Assembly (NCBI RefSeq): GCF_000967545.1
Contig: NZ_JXXV01000018.1
Location: 124,001-188,000 of the forward strand
DNA from: Vibrio galatheae
GTDB taxonomy: Bacteria; Pseudomonadota; Gammaproteobacteria; Enterobacterales; Vibrionaceae
DNA: 64,000 nucleotides
Reading direction: 5' to 3'
The position numbers were made by a program, and so were the translations under genes. Positions 8,857-18,293 of the stretch are shown piece after piece. Under the pieces are notes generated by a model. It saw only the letters and a list, made by a program, of their open reading frames with translations, made no database searches and was not told where the DNA came from. The first letter of the stretch is position 1. The number at the start of each line of letters is the position of its first letter.

Positions 8857-10332
8857 ATGTGGAATAAACTCAACAAATCAATGATGTTTTGCCAAGCCAT
8901 GTTTGGTTTATCATTCTATGGTGTAATGGTTATTTTGACCCGATTTTTCTTAGAAGATCTAGGGTACAGTGAAGCGGATACCATGATGGTTGTCGGCGCC
9001 TTTTCATCTATAGGTCCACTGTTTGCTATTGCTGGCGGATTTATCGCGGATAAATTCTTAGGTGCTTATCGCTCATTAACGATTGCCTATGGAACCTTTG
9101 CCACCGGGTATACATTGCTAGTGTTAGGTGCATCAACCACCAATGTACCATTAGCGCTTGTCGGTATTGCATTAGCCAGTTACGCACGTGGCTTGATGTC
9201 TCCGTCTTACCCTAGCCTTTACAAACGTACTTTTGCCAGCGAAGAAGACTTTGAAAATGGATACCCTGTTAACTATTCGGTAAACAACGTTGGTGCTCTT
9301 TTAGGTCAATACCTTTTCCCAATGTTCGTATTAGTGATTGGTTTCCATGGTAGCTTTACGCTTTCTGCTGTTATGGCTGGGTTTGCCTTTGCAGTACTGG
9401 TTGTCTTTAACAAACAATTGGTGAATGTTGGTGCTGACATCGACCAAAATCCAGTAAGCACTAAAAACTGGATCGCCTTCTTAGGCTTATCGGCAGCTAT
9501 GGTTGGCTTGGTGTTCTTCATGTTCTCTAACATGGATATCGGGCAAAACATTGTCTACGCCATCGGTGCTGCCGCTATTTTGTACTTTGTATCACTCATG
9601 TTCAAAGCAGAGAAATCAGACGCGCTCAAGATGGGCACTATCTTGATTATGACAGTGCTCACTACCTGCTTCTTTGTTTACTACGGTCAAATGATGACCT
9701 CAATGACTATGGTAACGATCAATACCATGCGTGGTGACTTGTTCAACCTAATTCCAATCGCACCCGAAGCGTCAATGGCAATGAACCCACTATGGTGTAT
9801 CGTTGCGGGTCCAGTTATTGCTATGACTTTCTCTTCCCTTGAGAAAAGAGGTATTAACTTCTCGACAGCTACTAAAATCGGTTTTGCGTTTGTTTTAACT
9901 GCAATTGCGTTTGGTATTTTAACCATGGCAGTGACAAACATCGGGGAAGATGTCGTCATTCGCCCAGAAGTTTTCCTAGCGATTCATTTCTTCCAAGCAT
10001 TTGCAGAAGTGATCGTCGGTAGCTTGGTCGTTGCTTTCATTCTGTCAGTGGCACCAAAGCACATCGAAGGCTTCTCAGTGTCGCTGTTCTCTGTGGCGAT
10101 GGCGTTAAGTGGTATTGTCGGTGCGGTGTTCTCGACTTCTATCGCGTTGGAAAAAGGCCAAGAGATTACCCAAGAAATTGTGCAAACTGTGTATGGGGAT
10201 TACTTCCAACTGCTGACTGTTCTTGCTGTGGTAATGGTGGCTATCGCACTGGTCTCTTCGCTGGTTATTCGTAAGATGCTTGATGTGGCACGTGCTGGTG
10301 AGCAACCAGAGATGGTCGAAGCAGAAGGCTAA
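8857..10332 (+). CDS. POT/PTR2-like MFS transporter
   Basis: A 491-residue inner-membrane protein with 12-14 hydrophobic segments. The loop GGFIADKFLGAYRS matches the proton-dependent oligopeptide transporter (POT) pattern GGxxADxxLG and sits after the second helix as expected. The helix-1 proton-coupling motif ExxERFxYY of typical POT members is absent (the region reads LSFYGVMVILTRFF), so substrate or coupling may differ from di/tripeptide-proton symport. The AAGAGAG ribosome site is good. Likely role: uptake of peptides or related small molecules; the substrate is not deducible. Confidence 0.8.
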   Translation: MWNKLNKSMMFCQAMFGLSFYGVMVILTRFFLEDLGYSEADTMMVVGAFSSIGPLFAIAGGFIADKFLGAYRSLTIAYGTFATGYTLLVLGASTTNVPLALVGIALASYARGLMSPSYPSLYKRTFASEEDFENGYPVNYSVNNVGALLGQYLFPMFVLVIGFHGSFTLSAVMAGFAFAVLVVFNKQLVNVGADIDQNPVSTKNWIAFLGLSAAMVGLVFFMFSNMDIGQNIVYAIGAAAILYFVSLMFKAEKSDALKMGTILIMTVLTTCFFVYYGQMMTSMTMVTINTMRGDLFNLIPIAPEASMAMNPLWCIVAGPVIAMTFSSLEKRGINFSTATKIGFAFVLTAIAFGILTMAVTNIGEDVVIRPEVFLAIHFFQAFAEVIVGSLVVAFILSVAPKHIEGFSVSLFSVAMALSGIVGAVFSTSIALEKGQEITQEIVQTVYGDYFQLLTVLAVVMVAIALVSSLVIRKMLDVARAGEQPEMVEAEG

Positions 10333-10355
10333 TCTTTCTTTACCATCTAGACGAA

Positions 10356-10390
10356 AAAACCCAAGCTATAAGCTTGGGTTTGTATTTTTT
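10356..10390 (+). terminator. Intrinsic terminator after the transporter
   Basis: A 10-bp stem (AACCCAAGCT / AGCTTGGGTT, 3-base loop) is followed by TGTATTTTTTT on the plus strand and preceded by A6 for the other strand. It lies between convergent genes. Confidence 0.85.
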
Positions 10391-10417
10391 TGCTAGCAGA
10401 AACCGGAATTCTGTACC

Positions 10418-10774
10418 TTAGTTTCTATCTCTAGCTCTAAACTCATAATTCACTTTGATTACAGGTTGAAACGCGATGTCACCTTCGTTAGTAACAATTT
10501 CGTTAACCGTAACTTGTGAGTCACGCAGTTCAAACGAATTTACGTCGACTTGGTCATTGCTTGAATAAGAAACTGAACGACTCAACTCATATGGAGATTT
10601 GTCATTAATATCCATAATCATACTTTTACCCGCAGCCAAAGCAGCTTCTCTTGACGCCACAGGATTACCGCTCATCGTTTCACTTTTCATTTTGGTCGTA
10701 TACCCACCACCTGAACCTGCCACAACGACAGAACTGAACAAGACTATACTCGCTAAACTCATTAACTTAATCAT
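10418..10774 (-). CDS. Small secreted DUF3316-like protein
   Basis: A 118-residue protein with a clear signal peptide (about 1-19, ending VVVAG). The remainder is polar, with a conserved-looking SREAALAAGKSMI segment and a beta-rich tail. It resembles the small periplasmic DUF3316 proteins common in Vibrio; I am moderately sure of the family. Function unknown. The ribosome site AAGGAG (in the complement of CTCCTT at about 10782) supports the start. Confidence 0.65.
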   Translation of the reverse strand: MIKLMSLASIVLFSSVVVAGSGGGYTTKMKSETMSGNPVASREAALAAGKSMIMDINDKSPYELSRSVSYSSNDQVDVNSFELRDSQVTVNEIVTNEGDIAFQPVIKVNYEFRARDRN

Positions 10775-11131
10775 AACTGACTCCTTAGTTACTTATCTTG
10801 CTTGCCTTACTTACCTAAAATAGAAATCAAAAAATCGAAATACATTGATGCACACGATTAACTAGATAGTACGTAACAACAGACCAGAAGGAATTAGAAA
10901 TAATTGCACTTCTCATTCGAATAATTTGAATTGAGGTAAATCATAATTCAACCATTAGATGTAGGGGTTTAGCGGCTCGCAATATGCTTGTGGTTTTAAG
11001 ATAACCACTTCAATCGCTTATTAGGCGTTCTGGCAAACAAGCGAAATAGCAGTGATGCCTATTTAGAGTGATTGGTTATAATGCAAAGTCTAAATATCAT
11101 ATTAATTTTTCCGCCTTTTTAACCAGATTGA
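10775..11131. other. Intergenic region of about 357 bases
   Basis: It holds the promoter side of the small secreted gene at its left end and the 3' side of the EamA gene at its right. There is a weak inverted repeat at 10990-11008 (GTGGTT / AACCAC). I see no ORF with a ribosome site, no strong terminator and no attC-like structure. Confidence 0.4.
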
Positions 11132-12031
11132 TTACACAACCGTCAAAACCAACCCGCTGAAGATCAAACCAGTGCCAAGAAATCGAGCTAAAGCAAAGCG
11201 TTCCTTAAGCAGCAACACACCCAGAATCAAGCCAAATACAATGCTCAGTTGCCTAAGTGCAACCACGTAACTCACGTTTTCTGTCATCGTCATAGCGTAT
11301 AGCACTAAGCCGTAAGTCGTTGACATCATGATACCAGCCATTGCACACGGTTTTCTTATACTCCACGCTTGGGAAAACTGCTGCCACTGACGTGTGATTA
11401 CGAGATACAAGGCAATAATCACAACAATCACCCAAAACTGAATGCCTAAATAGAAAATCGCCGAATGTAGATTTGATACAATTCTGGATAGTACCGCAAT
11501 AATGTGTAGCGCTTCTTTATCTAAAATCGAATATCCGGTGGTACCAATCGCTGCGACTATGGCCCAGAAAACCCCCATATTTTGGTATTGAGCTAATTGC
11601 TGTTGGTGCAGTGTACTCAGTGGTACAAGTAGACAGCCGAAAGTAATCAATATAAATCCGCACCATACTTGTGGGCTAAGCTGATAACCGAGTGCTGCAG
11701 TACCGACGCCGACCATTAACACAGGTAAAGCACGAGCGATGGGATAAATCACACCAATATCACCATGTTGATATGCGTGCCCAAGCCCAATCAGATACAC
11801 GCATTGGGCAACACCACTAACGAGCAACACCCACCAAAACACGCTAGGTATCTGGCTGAGACCCACTTGGCTCAAGTACCAAATGATATAGGGCGCCAAT
11901 ACCAAAGATGCCGCCGCGCAGCTTGATAGAAAAAACGCGGTGCCTGACGATTTATTGCTTTTGCTTAGTAGATTCCAACCCGCATGCAAAAACGCCGATA
12001 TGACTACCAAAGCTATCGCCCATAGTGACAT
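11132..12031 (-). CDS. EamA/DMT-family permease
   Basis: A 299-residue membrane protein with ten hydrophobic helices in two EamA halves, typical of drug/metabolite transporters. The N-terminal FLHAGWNLLSK is the DMT signature. It follows phnR by 79 bases on the same strand, so it is probably the last gene of the phnT-permease-phnR unit. A role in moving a phosphonate-related metabolite is an inference from position only. Confidence 0.82.
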   Translation of the reverse strand: MSLWAIALVVISAFLHAGWNLLSKSNKSSGTAFFLSSCAAASLVLAPYIIWYLSQVGLSQIPSVFWWVLLVSGVAQCVYLIGLGHAYQHGDIGVIYPIARALPVLMVGVGTAALGYQLSPQVWCGFILITFGCLLVPLSTLHQQQLAQYQNMGVFWAIVAAIGTTGYSILDKEALHIIAVLSRIVSNLHSAIFYLGIQFWVIVVIIALYLVITRQWQQFSQAWSIRKPCAMAGIMMSTTYGLVLYAMTMTENVSYVVALRQLSIVFGLILGVLLLKERFALARFLGTGLIFSGLVLTVV

Positions 12032-12110
12032 ATTGCTCCCTTATTGAAGCGATAAATCGAAATAAAAGAAGACTTCTGCCAAACAGCAGAAACCGAATTG
12101 AAAACTCTAG

Positions 12111-12815
12111 TTAGCGTTGAAGTTGAGCGACGGACTCTATGCTAATTGCATCATGTCGCCAATATTCGATATCACAATCAATCAGCTCACCATTTTGATT
12201 GTAATTAACACGCTCAACCACCATAGCGGGCGTACCCGAGGTGGCTCTTAACGCTTGCGCGGTTTCACCAAGTAAGGTGCTTGTCGTGATTCGATAGCGA
12301 ATCTTTTGGTATACAACGCCATAATGTTCCCGATAAATATCGGTAAGAGACTGGGATAAGTCAAAATCAAGCAGGTTAGGAAACAGCTCAGGGCGAATAT
12401 AGTTGGTAACATACAATACTGGGCGGTCTTCCAAATAGCGCACACGATCAACTCGATAAACGTCGGAAAAAGGTTGTAAGTCAAGCAAACGAGCCGCTTG
12501 TTTGTTGGCCAAAATACCTTTTGCTGCGACCAATTCTGTCTTGGGCACTCGCTCCTGAGACTTCGCCATATTACTAAAGTTTAGCGTTTGAGTCGGGTCA
12601 TACCTAAGTGGCAACGGAGAGATAAACCAACCACGTCTATCCTCTCGATAGATTCTTCCTTCTGCTTCAAGCAGTGATAATGCCTCACGCAAGGTCACTC
12701 TTGTGGTATCAAAGGATTCAGCCAGTTTTCGTTCCGCAGGAAGTTTCTGCCTTGGTGATAACATACCCGATTCAATTTGTTCGACTATTGAATCTTTAAT
12801 TTTTACGTACTGCAC
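12111..12815 (-). CDS. phnR: GntR/UTRA regulator of AEP catabolism (PhnR)
   Basis: A 234-residue HutC-type GntR regulator: an N-terminal winged helix (about 1-65, with KLPAERKLAESFDTTRVTLREAL) and a C-terminal UTRA ligand domain (about 85-228). Its place inside the AEP transport cluster, 7 bases after the permease gene, identifies it as PhnR. It probably senses AEP or a downstream metabolite and binds the three TGGTA...TACCA palindromes found upstream of phnT, phnS and phnW. HutC-family operators commonly have this GT(N)AC shape. Confidence 0.88.
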   Translation of the reverse strand: MQYVKIKDSIVEQIESGMLSPRQKLPAERKLAESFDTTRVTLREALSLLEAEGRIYREDRRGWFISPLPLRYDPTQTLNFSNMAKSQERVPKTELVAAKGILANKQAARLLDLQPFSDVYRVDRVRYLEDRPVLYVTNYIRPELFPNLLDFDLSQSLTDIYREHYGVVYQKIRYRITTSTLLGETAQALRATSGTPAMVVERVNYNQNGELIDCDIEYWRHDAISIESVAQLQR

Positions 12816-12822
12816 TGTTTCC

Positions 12823-14550
12823 TTACCTTTTTCGCCAAGCTTGCGTTTTCGTTTCTAACCATTTGCCTAAAGTCATATGAACCAGTTTAGCCACCGCTGC
12901 AGACATCATAATCATGACTGCCATTGCCGCCGCCGCACCTGTTTGACCTGCGTCATCCATGTTCAACACTGACACCGAGGCTGGAATGGTATCGGTCGAA
13001 TAGATAAATACTACCGCAGAAGTGGTGGTTAATGCATTAATAAACAAATAGGTAGCAATATCAAGCGTCGCCGGAATGCACACTGGTAATGTAACTTTAA
13101 AAAATAACTTGTACTGGGGCAGCTTGACTGACGCCGCCGTCGCTTCAATCTCTGCTGGAATCTGCTTCAGTGCGGTAACAGCGGTCATATGCCCGACCGT
13201 GTAATAATGGACGACCGTATTAATAACGAGAAACGCCATACCACCATAGAGAACGCTAAGAGGATTATTCGCATCATTGAAATAAAATATGTAACCAAGT
13301 CCTAGCACCATACCCGGCACAGCCATTGGCACAACACTTAACATCTGCATTACTTGGCGAATAGGTGAATAAGCGCGTCCTTTCTCGATACAATAAGCGC
13401 CAACAAAGATAATCATCGTACCAACAATAGCAGTCCAACTCGCAAGGGTTAGCGAGTTAAAGTAAGGCGACCAGCCATAGGTACTCATCTCAGAAAAGTT
13501 ATAGTTATTGAGTGTTAGTGCTTTGTTCCATGGCCAAAATGTGACAAGTGAGCCATAAATCGCCATGCCAAGTACAGTAATGACGGCAAAAGAAATAGTC
13601 AGGCAGTAAACAAAGCAAATACCATCTCTTACTTTATTCGGTTCCGGCTGATAAGGTACAGAACCTGTATCAAACAAACTCTTTTGCTTCTTTTGCACCC
13701 AGCGGTCCGCAATAAAGGCCATCAGTGCAGGCAATAACAACAAAATACTGGTAACAGCGCCCATTGAGAAATTCTGCTGACCGACCACCTGTTTAAAAAT
13801 ATCCGTCGCAAGCACGTTATAGCTGCCGCCGATCACTTTAGCGACACCGAAATCACACACAACCAAGGTGAATACCACAATCAGCGTACTGATTAGGCCA
13901 TATTTCGCGGCTGGAAGTGTGACAACAAAAAACGTTTTTAGTGGTGACGTTTTTAGTGCGCGCGCTGCTTCATATAACCGTGCATCAGACGTTCTCAACG
14001 ACGTCGTCAAAATCATCAATGCATGGGGAAACGTCCAGAATATCAACCCTATCGCGATACCAATCAAGCCATAAACGGATTGTCCTCCGAGCATACCTTT
14101 TGCTATACCTTGGTTACCAAATAAGAATATCAAGCTAATCGCAGGAAGAAGCGAAGGTGCCAAGATTGGTGCACTACCCAAAACGTGAAACAATCCTTTA
14201 AAAGGCATACAAGAGCGTGTCAATGCGAAGGCGTAGCCAAATGCCAACACACCCACCACTGTCGTGACTAGGACTCCCAAACTAAAAGTATTTCCAACCG
14301 AGTACCACAAGCTGTCATTAGCAAAGTAAGCAAAAAAATTATCCAAACCAACGTATTCGCCACGGTCATTTTGCACACTTTTGACTAGCATTGCCCATAA
14401 AGGCATGACGATGAAGATCACTAGCAATGAAAATAGGCTTACCAACAGCCCAAATAGCACAAGGTTATCTTTACTGATTCTATCAAGGCATGACTTTGCG
14501 CGCGCCGGAATGACATTGAGATTCGAATTATACATACTTCCACCTTCCAT
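12823..14550 (-). CDS. AEP ABC transporter permease (fused two-domain)
   Basis: About 575 residues with twelve membrane helices in two halves, a fusion of the two permease subunits (PhnU and PhnV in Salmonella). Each half has the EAA loop that docks on the ATPase: YEAARALKTSPLKTFFV in the first and EATAASVKLPQYKLFFKVTLP in the second. The frame extends to 14586, overlapping phnT, but strong AAGGTGG sites precede ATGs at 14550 and 14535, just after the phnT stop; I chose 14550. It works with PhnS and PhnT to import 2-aminoethylphosphonate. Confidence 0.9.
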   Translation of the reverse strand: MEGGSMYNSNLNVIPARAKSCLDRISKDNLVLFGLLVSLFSLLVIFIVMPLWAMLVKSVQNDRGEYVGLDNFFAYFANDSLWYSVGNTFSLGVLVTTVVGVLAFGYAFALTRSCMPFKGLFHVLGSAPILAPSLLPAISLIFLFGNQGIAKGMLGGQSVYGLIGIAIGLIFWTFPHALMILTTSLRTSDARLYEAARALKTSPLKTFFVVTLPAAKYGLISTLIVVFTLVVCDFGVAKVIGGSYNVLATDIFKQVVGQQNFSMGAVTSILLLLPALMAFIADRWVQKKQKSLFDTGSVPYQPEPNKVRDGICFVYCLTISFAVITVLGMAIYGSLVTFWPWNKALTLNNYNFSEMSTYGWSPYFNSLTLASWTAIVGTMIIFVGAYCIEKGRAYSPIRQVMQMLSVVPMAVPGMVLGLGYIFYFNDANNPLSVLYGGMAFLVINTVVHYYTVGHMTAVTALKQIPAEIEATAASVKLPQYKLFFKVTLPVCIPATLDIATYLFINALTTTSAVVFIYSTDTIPASVSVLNMDDAGQTGAAAAMAVMIMMSAAVAKLVHMTLGKWLETKTQAWRKR

Positions 14551-14560
14551 CAACGCCACC

Positions 14561-15673
14561 TTAAGCCGCGATCGCTCTGTCGCCATTGGTGCTCAATCTT
14601 GGATAAGCAAGCACACCTTGATTGGAGAGCCGGACATAACGAATATCTCCAACATGCAATTTTAGCTCGCCAGCCAATTCTCCTGGTACGTCAACAATAA
14701 TCGACGCCGCTTTTTTATCATGCAGAAGTTCGCAGTCAAAGCGATAGAAGGCGCCCAAGAATTCTTTCTCACGAATTTTAACTGGCAGTGCATTATTAAA
14801 CTCTTGCGCAAAATGAATGCTTTCAGGGCGAATCGCAAGATCAAAGTTGTCTCCTCGCATTACAGACTTGTTTTCAATCAAAGGAGCAAGAATCAACGAC
14901 TCAGCGATTCTCAACTGGGTATCGCTGACAGCCGAGGCCGCGATAAAATTCATGCTGCCGACAAACTGCGCAACAAAACGAGTGGCTGGCTGTTGGTAGA
15001 TTTCTTGAGGCGTACCGATTTGTTCGATAACACCATGATTCATCACAACAATACGATCTGCCATCGACAGGGCTTCATCTTGATCATGCGTGACCATAAT
15101 TGTGGTAATACCTAACTTGCGCTGCAGCTTACAGATCTCATCACGTAGGTGAACACGAACTTTAGCGTCAAGCGCAGAAAGGGGCTCATCCAGTAGTAAC
15201 AGACCTGGCGAAAGAGCCAACGCACGAGCCAAGGCAACACGCTGCTGTTGACCACCAGAAAGCTGATTTGGGTACTTCTCTCCTGAGGTTGGTAGTCCAA
15301 TCATTTCTAACCAATATTCCACTTTATGTAAGGCTTCTTGATTTGAAAGTCCTTGGTTCTTCAAGCCAATGGCAATATTTTCTTGAACCGTTAGGTTAGG
15401 AAACAGTGCATAAGACTGGAACACAATGCCAAAGTCACGCTTTTCGGGTGGCAAAAACGTCGTTTCTTGTCCGCCTTGGTAGATGGCACCTGACGTTGGC
15501 AGGTCTAACCCCGCGATGGCACGTAAAAGTGTTGTTTTTCCGCAACCCGAAGGGCCAAGAAAGCAGACGAACTCGCCTTTTTCAATCGCGAGGGAAATCT
15601 GTTTTAACGCGGTAAACTGACCAAATTGCTTCACCACGTTTTCTATTTGTAAGTAAGGTCGGTTAGTAGACAT
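14561..15673 (-). CDS. phnT: AEP ABC transporter ATP-binding protein
   Basis: A 370-residue ATPase of the iron/polyamine-type import family. Walker A is GPSGCGKTT, the signature is LSGGQQQR, Walker B is LLLLDEPLSALD, and the H-loop is VTHDQDEA; a TOBE-like regulatory domain fills the C-terminal 120 residues. The frame runs up to 15709, but the start at 15673 (MSTNRPYL) has a GAGAG site and leaves the palindrome at 15689-15700 untranslated. It is the first gene of phnT-permease-phnR-(EamA). Confidence 0.92.
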   Translation of the reverse strand: MSTNRPYLQIENVVKQFGQFTALKQISLAIEKGEFVCFLGPSGCGKTTLLRAIAGLDLPTSGAIYQGGQETTFLPPEKRDFGIVFQSYALFPNLTVQENIAIGLKNQGLSNQEALHKVEYWLEMIGLPTSGEKYPNQLSGGQQQRVALARALALSPGLLLLDEPLSALDAKVRVHLRDEICKLQRKLGITTIMVTHDQDEALSMADRIVVMNHGVIEQIGTPQEIYQQPATRFVAQFVGSMNFIAASAVSDTQLRIAESLILAPLIENKSVMRGDNFDLAIRPESIHFAQEFNNALPVKIREKEFLGAFYRFDCELLHDKKAASIIVDVPGELAGELKLHVGDIRYVRLSNQGVLAYPRLSTNGDRAIAA

Positions 15674-15688
15674 AACACACTCTCTAAA

Positions 15689-15700
15689 TGGTATATACCA
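15689..15700. promoter_or_regulatory. Candidate PhnR operator upstream of phnT
   Basis: A perfect 12-bp palindrome, TGGTATATACCA, ends 16 bases before the phnT start. The identical 12-mer occurs upstream of phnW, and a variant upstream of phnS. It is the likely binding site of the GntR regulator encoded in the same unit. Confidence 0.8.
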
Positions 15701-15830
15701 ATATTGCATTGAGTTTATGTCACTGACATGACAAATTTATAGAGTAAAGATGACAGTAAAATGAATGGTATGGGCGCACTTTCAAATGACACGCACCAAC
15801 TTCATTCAATGCTGCGGCTGAAAACTAAAA

Positions 15831-15854
15831 AAGGAGAGCTCGTTTGCTCTCCTT
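15831..15854 (-). terminator. Terminator of phnS
   Basis: A 9-bp stem (AAGGAGAGC / GCTCTCCTT, 6-base loop) whose minus-strand tail is TTTTAGTTTT. It separates phnS from phnT, so the two are transcribed independently. Confidence 0.85.
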
Positions 15855-15874
15855 ACTCGCGATTGCATTTATCG

Positions 15875-16882
15875 TTACGATTTTGGCTCTGATTTCGCGT
15901 CGAACTTCGCCGACCACGCCGCTAAAATATCTGCACGCTTGCTGCCCATTTGCGCAAAATCCATTTTAGCCATGTTATCTTGAACATTTGGGAAATTAGA
16001 AACTGTTGCTTTCACGTTTTTATGTGCCACCACTGGGTACATTTCAACATACAACTCGTTCGCTGCTTTAGAAATTGACCAGTCAACCACACGCTTCGCT
16101 GCATCTGATTCTTTAACTAGGCCCACAGCTTCTGATTCCCAGCCAATGCCTTTTGGTGTGATAACCGAAAGCGGTGCGCCTTGTGTTTTCAACTTCGCGC
16201 CGCGGCTTGCCATCGAAATACCGATAGCCACTTCACCCATGCCGGCTTGAACACATGGCTTAGAACCAGAGTGCGTGTAATGAGCTATGTTCTTATCCAG
16301 TTGGCTCATGTAGTTCCACGCTTGGTCTTCCCCCATATTTTGCAACCAAGCAGACACCTGCATGTAACCCGTACCAGAAGAGGCTGGGTTTGGCATAGCG
16401 ATATGGCCTTTATAAACCGGCTTAGTTAAATCTTCCCAAGACGTTGGTTTAGGTAGGTTGAGTTGTTTTGCTACGGCTTCGTTGAAGCATACAGCGTTAA
16501 AGAATGCATCGTTACCAAACCACGCCTGGTTTGATTGAGGATCATTCAGGCTTGCGTTCAAATCCACTAAACCTTTGGGTGTGTAGTGCTTAAGAATACC
16601 TTCTTCTTTCAATAGTGCCATCGACGAACCAGCAAGCCCCCACACCACCTCAGCACGCGGGTTATTTTTTTCTGCCAGTAATTTCGCCGTCATGATACCT
16701 GTCGAGTCACGAACCCATCTGATTTTGATATCTGGGTTTTCCTGCTCAAAGGCATTTTTGTATTTAGCCAAAATGTCAGTTTCGAAAGCGGTGTACACCG
16801 TCACTTCCTGTGCTGCCATTACATTTGTTGCCAGCAGAGATACAAGTGCAGCTAGCGATCCTTTCATCAAACGGTTGTTCAT
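15875..16882 (-). CDS. phnS: AEP-binding periplasmic protein
   Basis: A 335-residue extracellular solute-binding protein (iron/spermidine-type fold) with a signal peptide ending NVMAA about 24 residues in. The TVYTAFETDILAKYKNAFEQ opening and RDSTGIM segment are typical of the AEP-binding members. Two ATGs are adjacent after a GGAGA site; the second (16882) has the better spacing. It captures 2-aminoethylphosphonate for the importer. It has its own promoter region with a palindrome at 16923-16940 and its own terminator, which allows more protein than the membrane subunits. Confidence 0.92.
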   Translation of the reverse strand: MNNRLMKGSLAALVSLLATNVMAAQEVTVYTAFETDILAKYKNAFEQENPDIKIRWVRDSTGIMTAKLLAEKNNPRAEVVWGLAGSSMALLKEEGILKHYTPKGLVDLNASLNDPQSNQAWFGNDAFFNAVCFNEAVAKQLNLPKPTSWEDLTKPVYKGHIAMPNPASSGTGYMQVSAWLQNMGEDQAWNYMSQLDKNIAHYTHSGSKPCVQAGMGEVAIGISMASRGAKLKTQGAPLSVITPKGIGWESEAVGLVKESDAAKRVVDWSISKAANELYVEMYPVVAHKNVKATVSNFPNVQDNMAKMDFAQMGSKRADILAAWSAKFDAKSEPKS

Positions 16883-16922
16883 CATCTTCTCCATTAAAGA
16901 CTATCTGGGTTTGCATTGACAT

Positions 16923-16940
16923 AACTGGTATGTACCAGTT
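16923..16940. promoter_or_regulatory. Candidate PhnR operator upstream of phnS
   Basis: AACTGGTA-TG-TACCAGTT is an 18-bp inverted repeat with perfect 8-bp arms, 41 bases before the phnS start. It shares the TGGTA...TACCA core with the sites before phnT and phnW. Confidence 0.78.
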
Positions 16941-17092
16941 GATGTATTCCACCCTAAAAGCGCTTTATTACGATTAAATGAACAAAAAATGGCAATTTAT
17001 TAAACAATAGACAAAATGAGTACTCTTTGTGTGGATCAGTTTTTTTAATATTAAAGTTTTATTAATTTGCCTTGTTGTCTATTTACTGCTGT

Positions 17093-17136
17093 TTTTCACT
17101 CTTGGTAGAGTAACTTATAATTAATGGTATATACCA
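17093..17136 (+). promoter_or_regulatory. phnW promoter with PhnR operator
   Basis: A TATAAT -10 box (17116-17121) has a weak TTTTCA -35 box 17 bases upstream (17093-17098). The perfect palindrome TGGTATATACCA (17125-17136) lies right after the -10 box, over the expected start of transcription, which fits repression by PhnR. Confidence 0.75.
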
Positions 17137-17157
17137 ATTTATTGAATGGAAATTGAG

Positions 17158-18282
17158 ATGAAAAACGAATACCTACTACTGACCCCAGGTCCTCTATCTA
17201 CATCTGAAACCGTACGTGAAGCCATGCTGAAAGACTGGTGCACTTGGGATGATGATTACAACAAAGAGATCGTAGAGGTGATCCGCGCTAAGCTAGTGAC
17301 TCTGGCAACCAAACAAAAAGGCTACACCAGCGTTTTGATGCAAGGCAGCGGGACGGCGTCTGTCGAAGCAACCATAGGCAGTGCCATTGGTAAACAAGGA
17401 AAGTTGTTGGTTGTTGATAACGGTGCCTACGGAGCGCGCATTGCCCAAATTGCTGAGTATTTAAATATTCCATACCATGTGGTTGCTCCGGGCGAAACAT
17501 CACAGCCACACTTGAACGAGGTGGAAACTGCATTGGCATCGGATCCTGCTATCACACACGTGGCGATTGTTCACTGTGAAACCACCACAGGTATGCTAAA
17601 CCCGATTGCAGACTTTGCACGCATAGCCAAAGCGCACAATAAAGTAGTGATTCTGGATGCCATGTCGAGCTTCGGAGGCATTCCAATCGATATCGCAGAA
17701 CTTGGCATCGACTTTATGATCAGTTCTGCGAACAAATGTATTCAAGGCGTACCGGGGTTTGGCTTTGTGATTGCGAAACAAACTGAGCTAGAAAAGTGCC
17801 AAGGTCAGGCGCGTTCTTTGAGCCTTGATCTTTACGACCAGTGGCACTGCATGGAAGTGAACCACGGCAAGTGGCGTTTTACGTCTCCTACGCACACGGT
17901 TCGCGCCTTCTACCAAGCCTTGCTAGAACTTGAGCAAGAAGGCGGCGTGGAAGCTCGACACAGCCGTTACCAGACTAACCAAACCACACTGGTGGCTGGC
18001 ATGCGATCACTCGGCTTTGAGCCACTACTCGACGATAGTTTGCACTCACCGATCATCACTTCGTTTTACTCGCCAACGCATTGCGACTATCAGTTCAAAA
18101 CGTTCTACCTACGTTTAAAATCGCAAGGCTTCGTCATTTATCCGGGCAAAGTGTCTAACGCAGATTGCTTTCGCATCGGCAACATAGGTGAAGTTTACCC
18201 GAGTGATATCAAGCGTCTGATTGGTGCTGTTAAGAATGCAATGTACTGGCAAGACGTACCCGTTCAAGTGCTAGCGAACTGA
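17158..18282 (+). CDS. phnW: 2-aminoethylphosphonate-pyruvate transaminase
   Basis: A 374-residue PLP enzyme that moves the amino group of AEP to pyruvate, giving phosphonoacetaldehyde and alanine. The opening [11 protein letters not shown] is the family signature; the PLP lysine is K193 in [13 protein letters not shown]; the Asp contacting the PLP ring is in [11 protein letters not shown]. The frame starts at 17146, but ATG 17158 begins the conserved [12 protein letters not shown]. It is the first gene of phnW-pbfA-phnX. Confidence 0.96.
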   Translation: MKNEYLLLTPGPLSTSETVREAMLKDWCTWDDDYNKEIVEVIRAKLVTLATKQKGYTSVLMQGSGTASVEATIGSAIGKQGKLLVVDNGAYGARIAQIAEYLNIPYHVVAPGETSQPHLNEVETALASDPAITHVAIVHCETTTGMLNPIADFARIAKAHNKVVILDAMSSFGGIPIDIAELGIDFMISSANKCIQGVPGFGFVIAKQTELEKCQGQARSLSLDLYDQWHCMEVNHGKWRFTSPTHTVRAFYQALLELEQEGGVEARHSRYQTNQTTLVAGMRSLGFEPLLDDSLHSPIITSFYSPTHCDYQFKTFYLRLKSQGFVIYPGKVSNADCFRIGNIGEVYPSDIKRLIGAVKNAMYWQDVPVQVLAN

Positions 18283-18293
18283 GATAAACCGCG

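Noticed and set aside
10990..11070. Possible integron attC-like site (inverted repeat plus TTAGGCG)
   Set aside because: The two halves do not form the long imperfect palindrome of a Vibrio repeat, and there is no cassette on either side.
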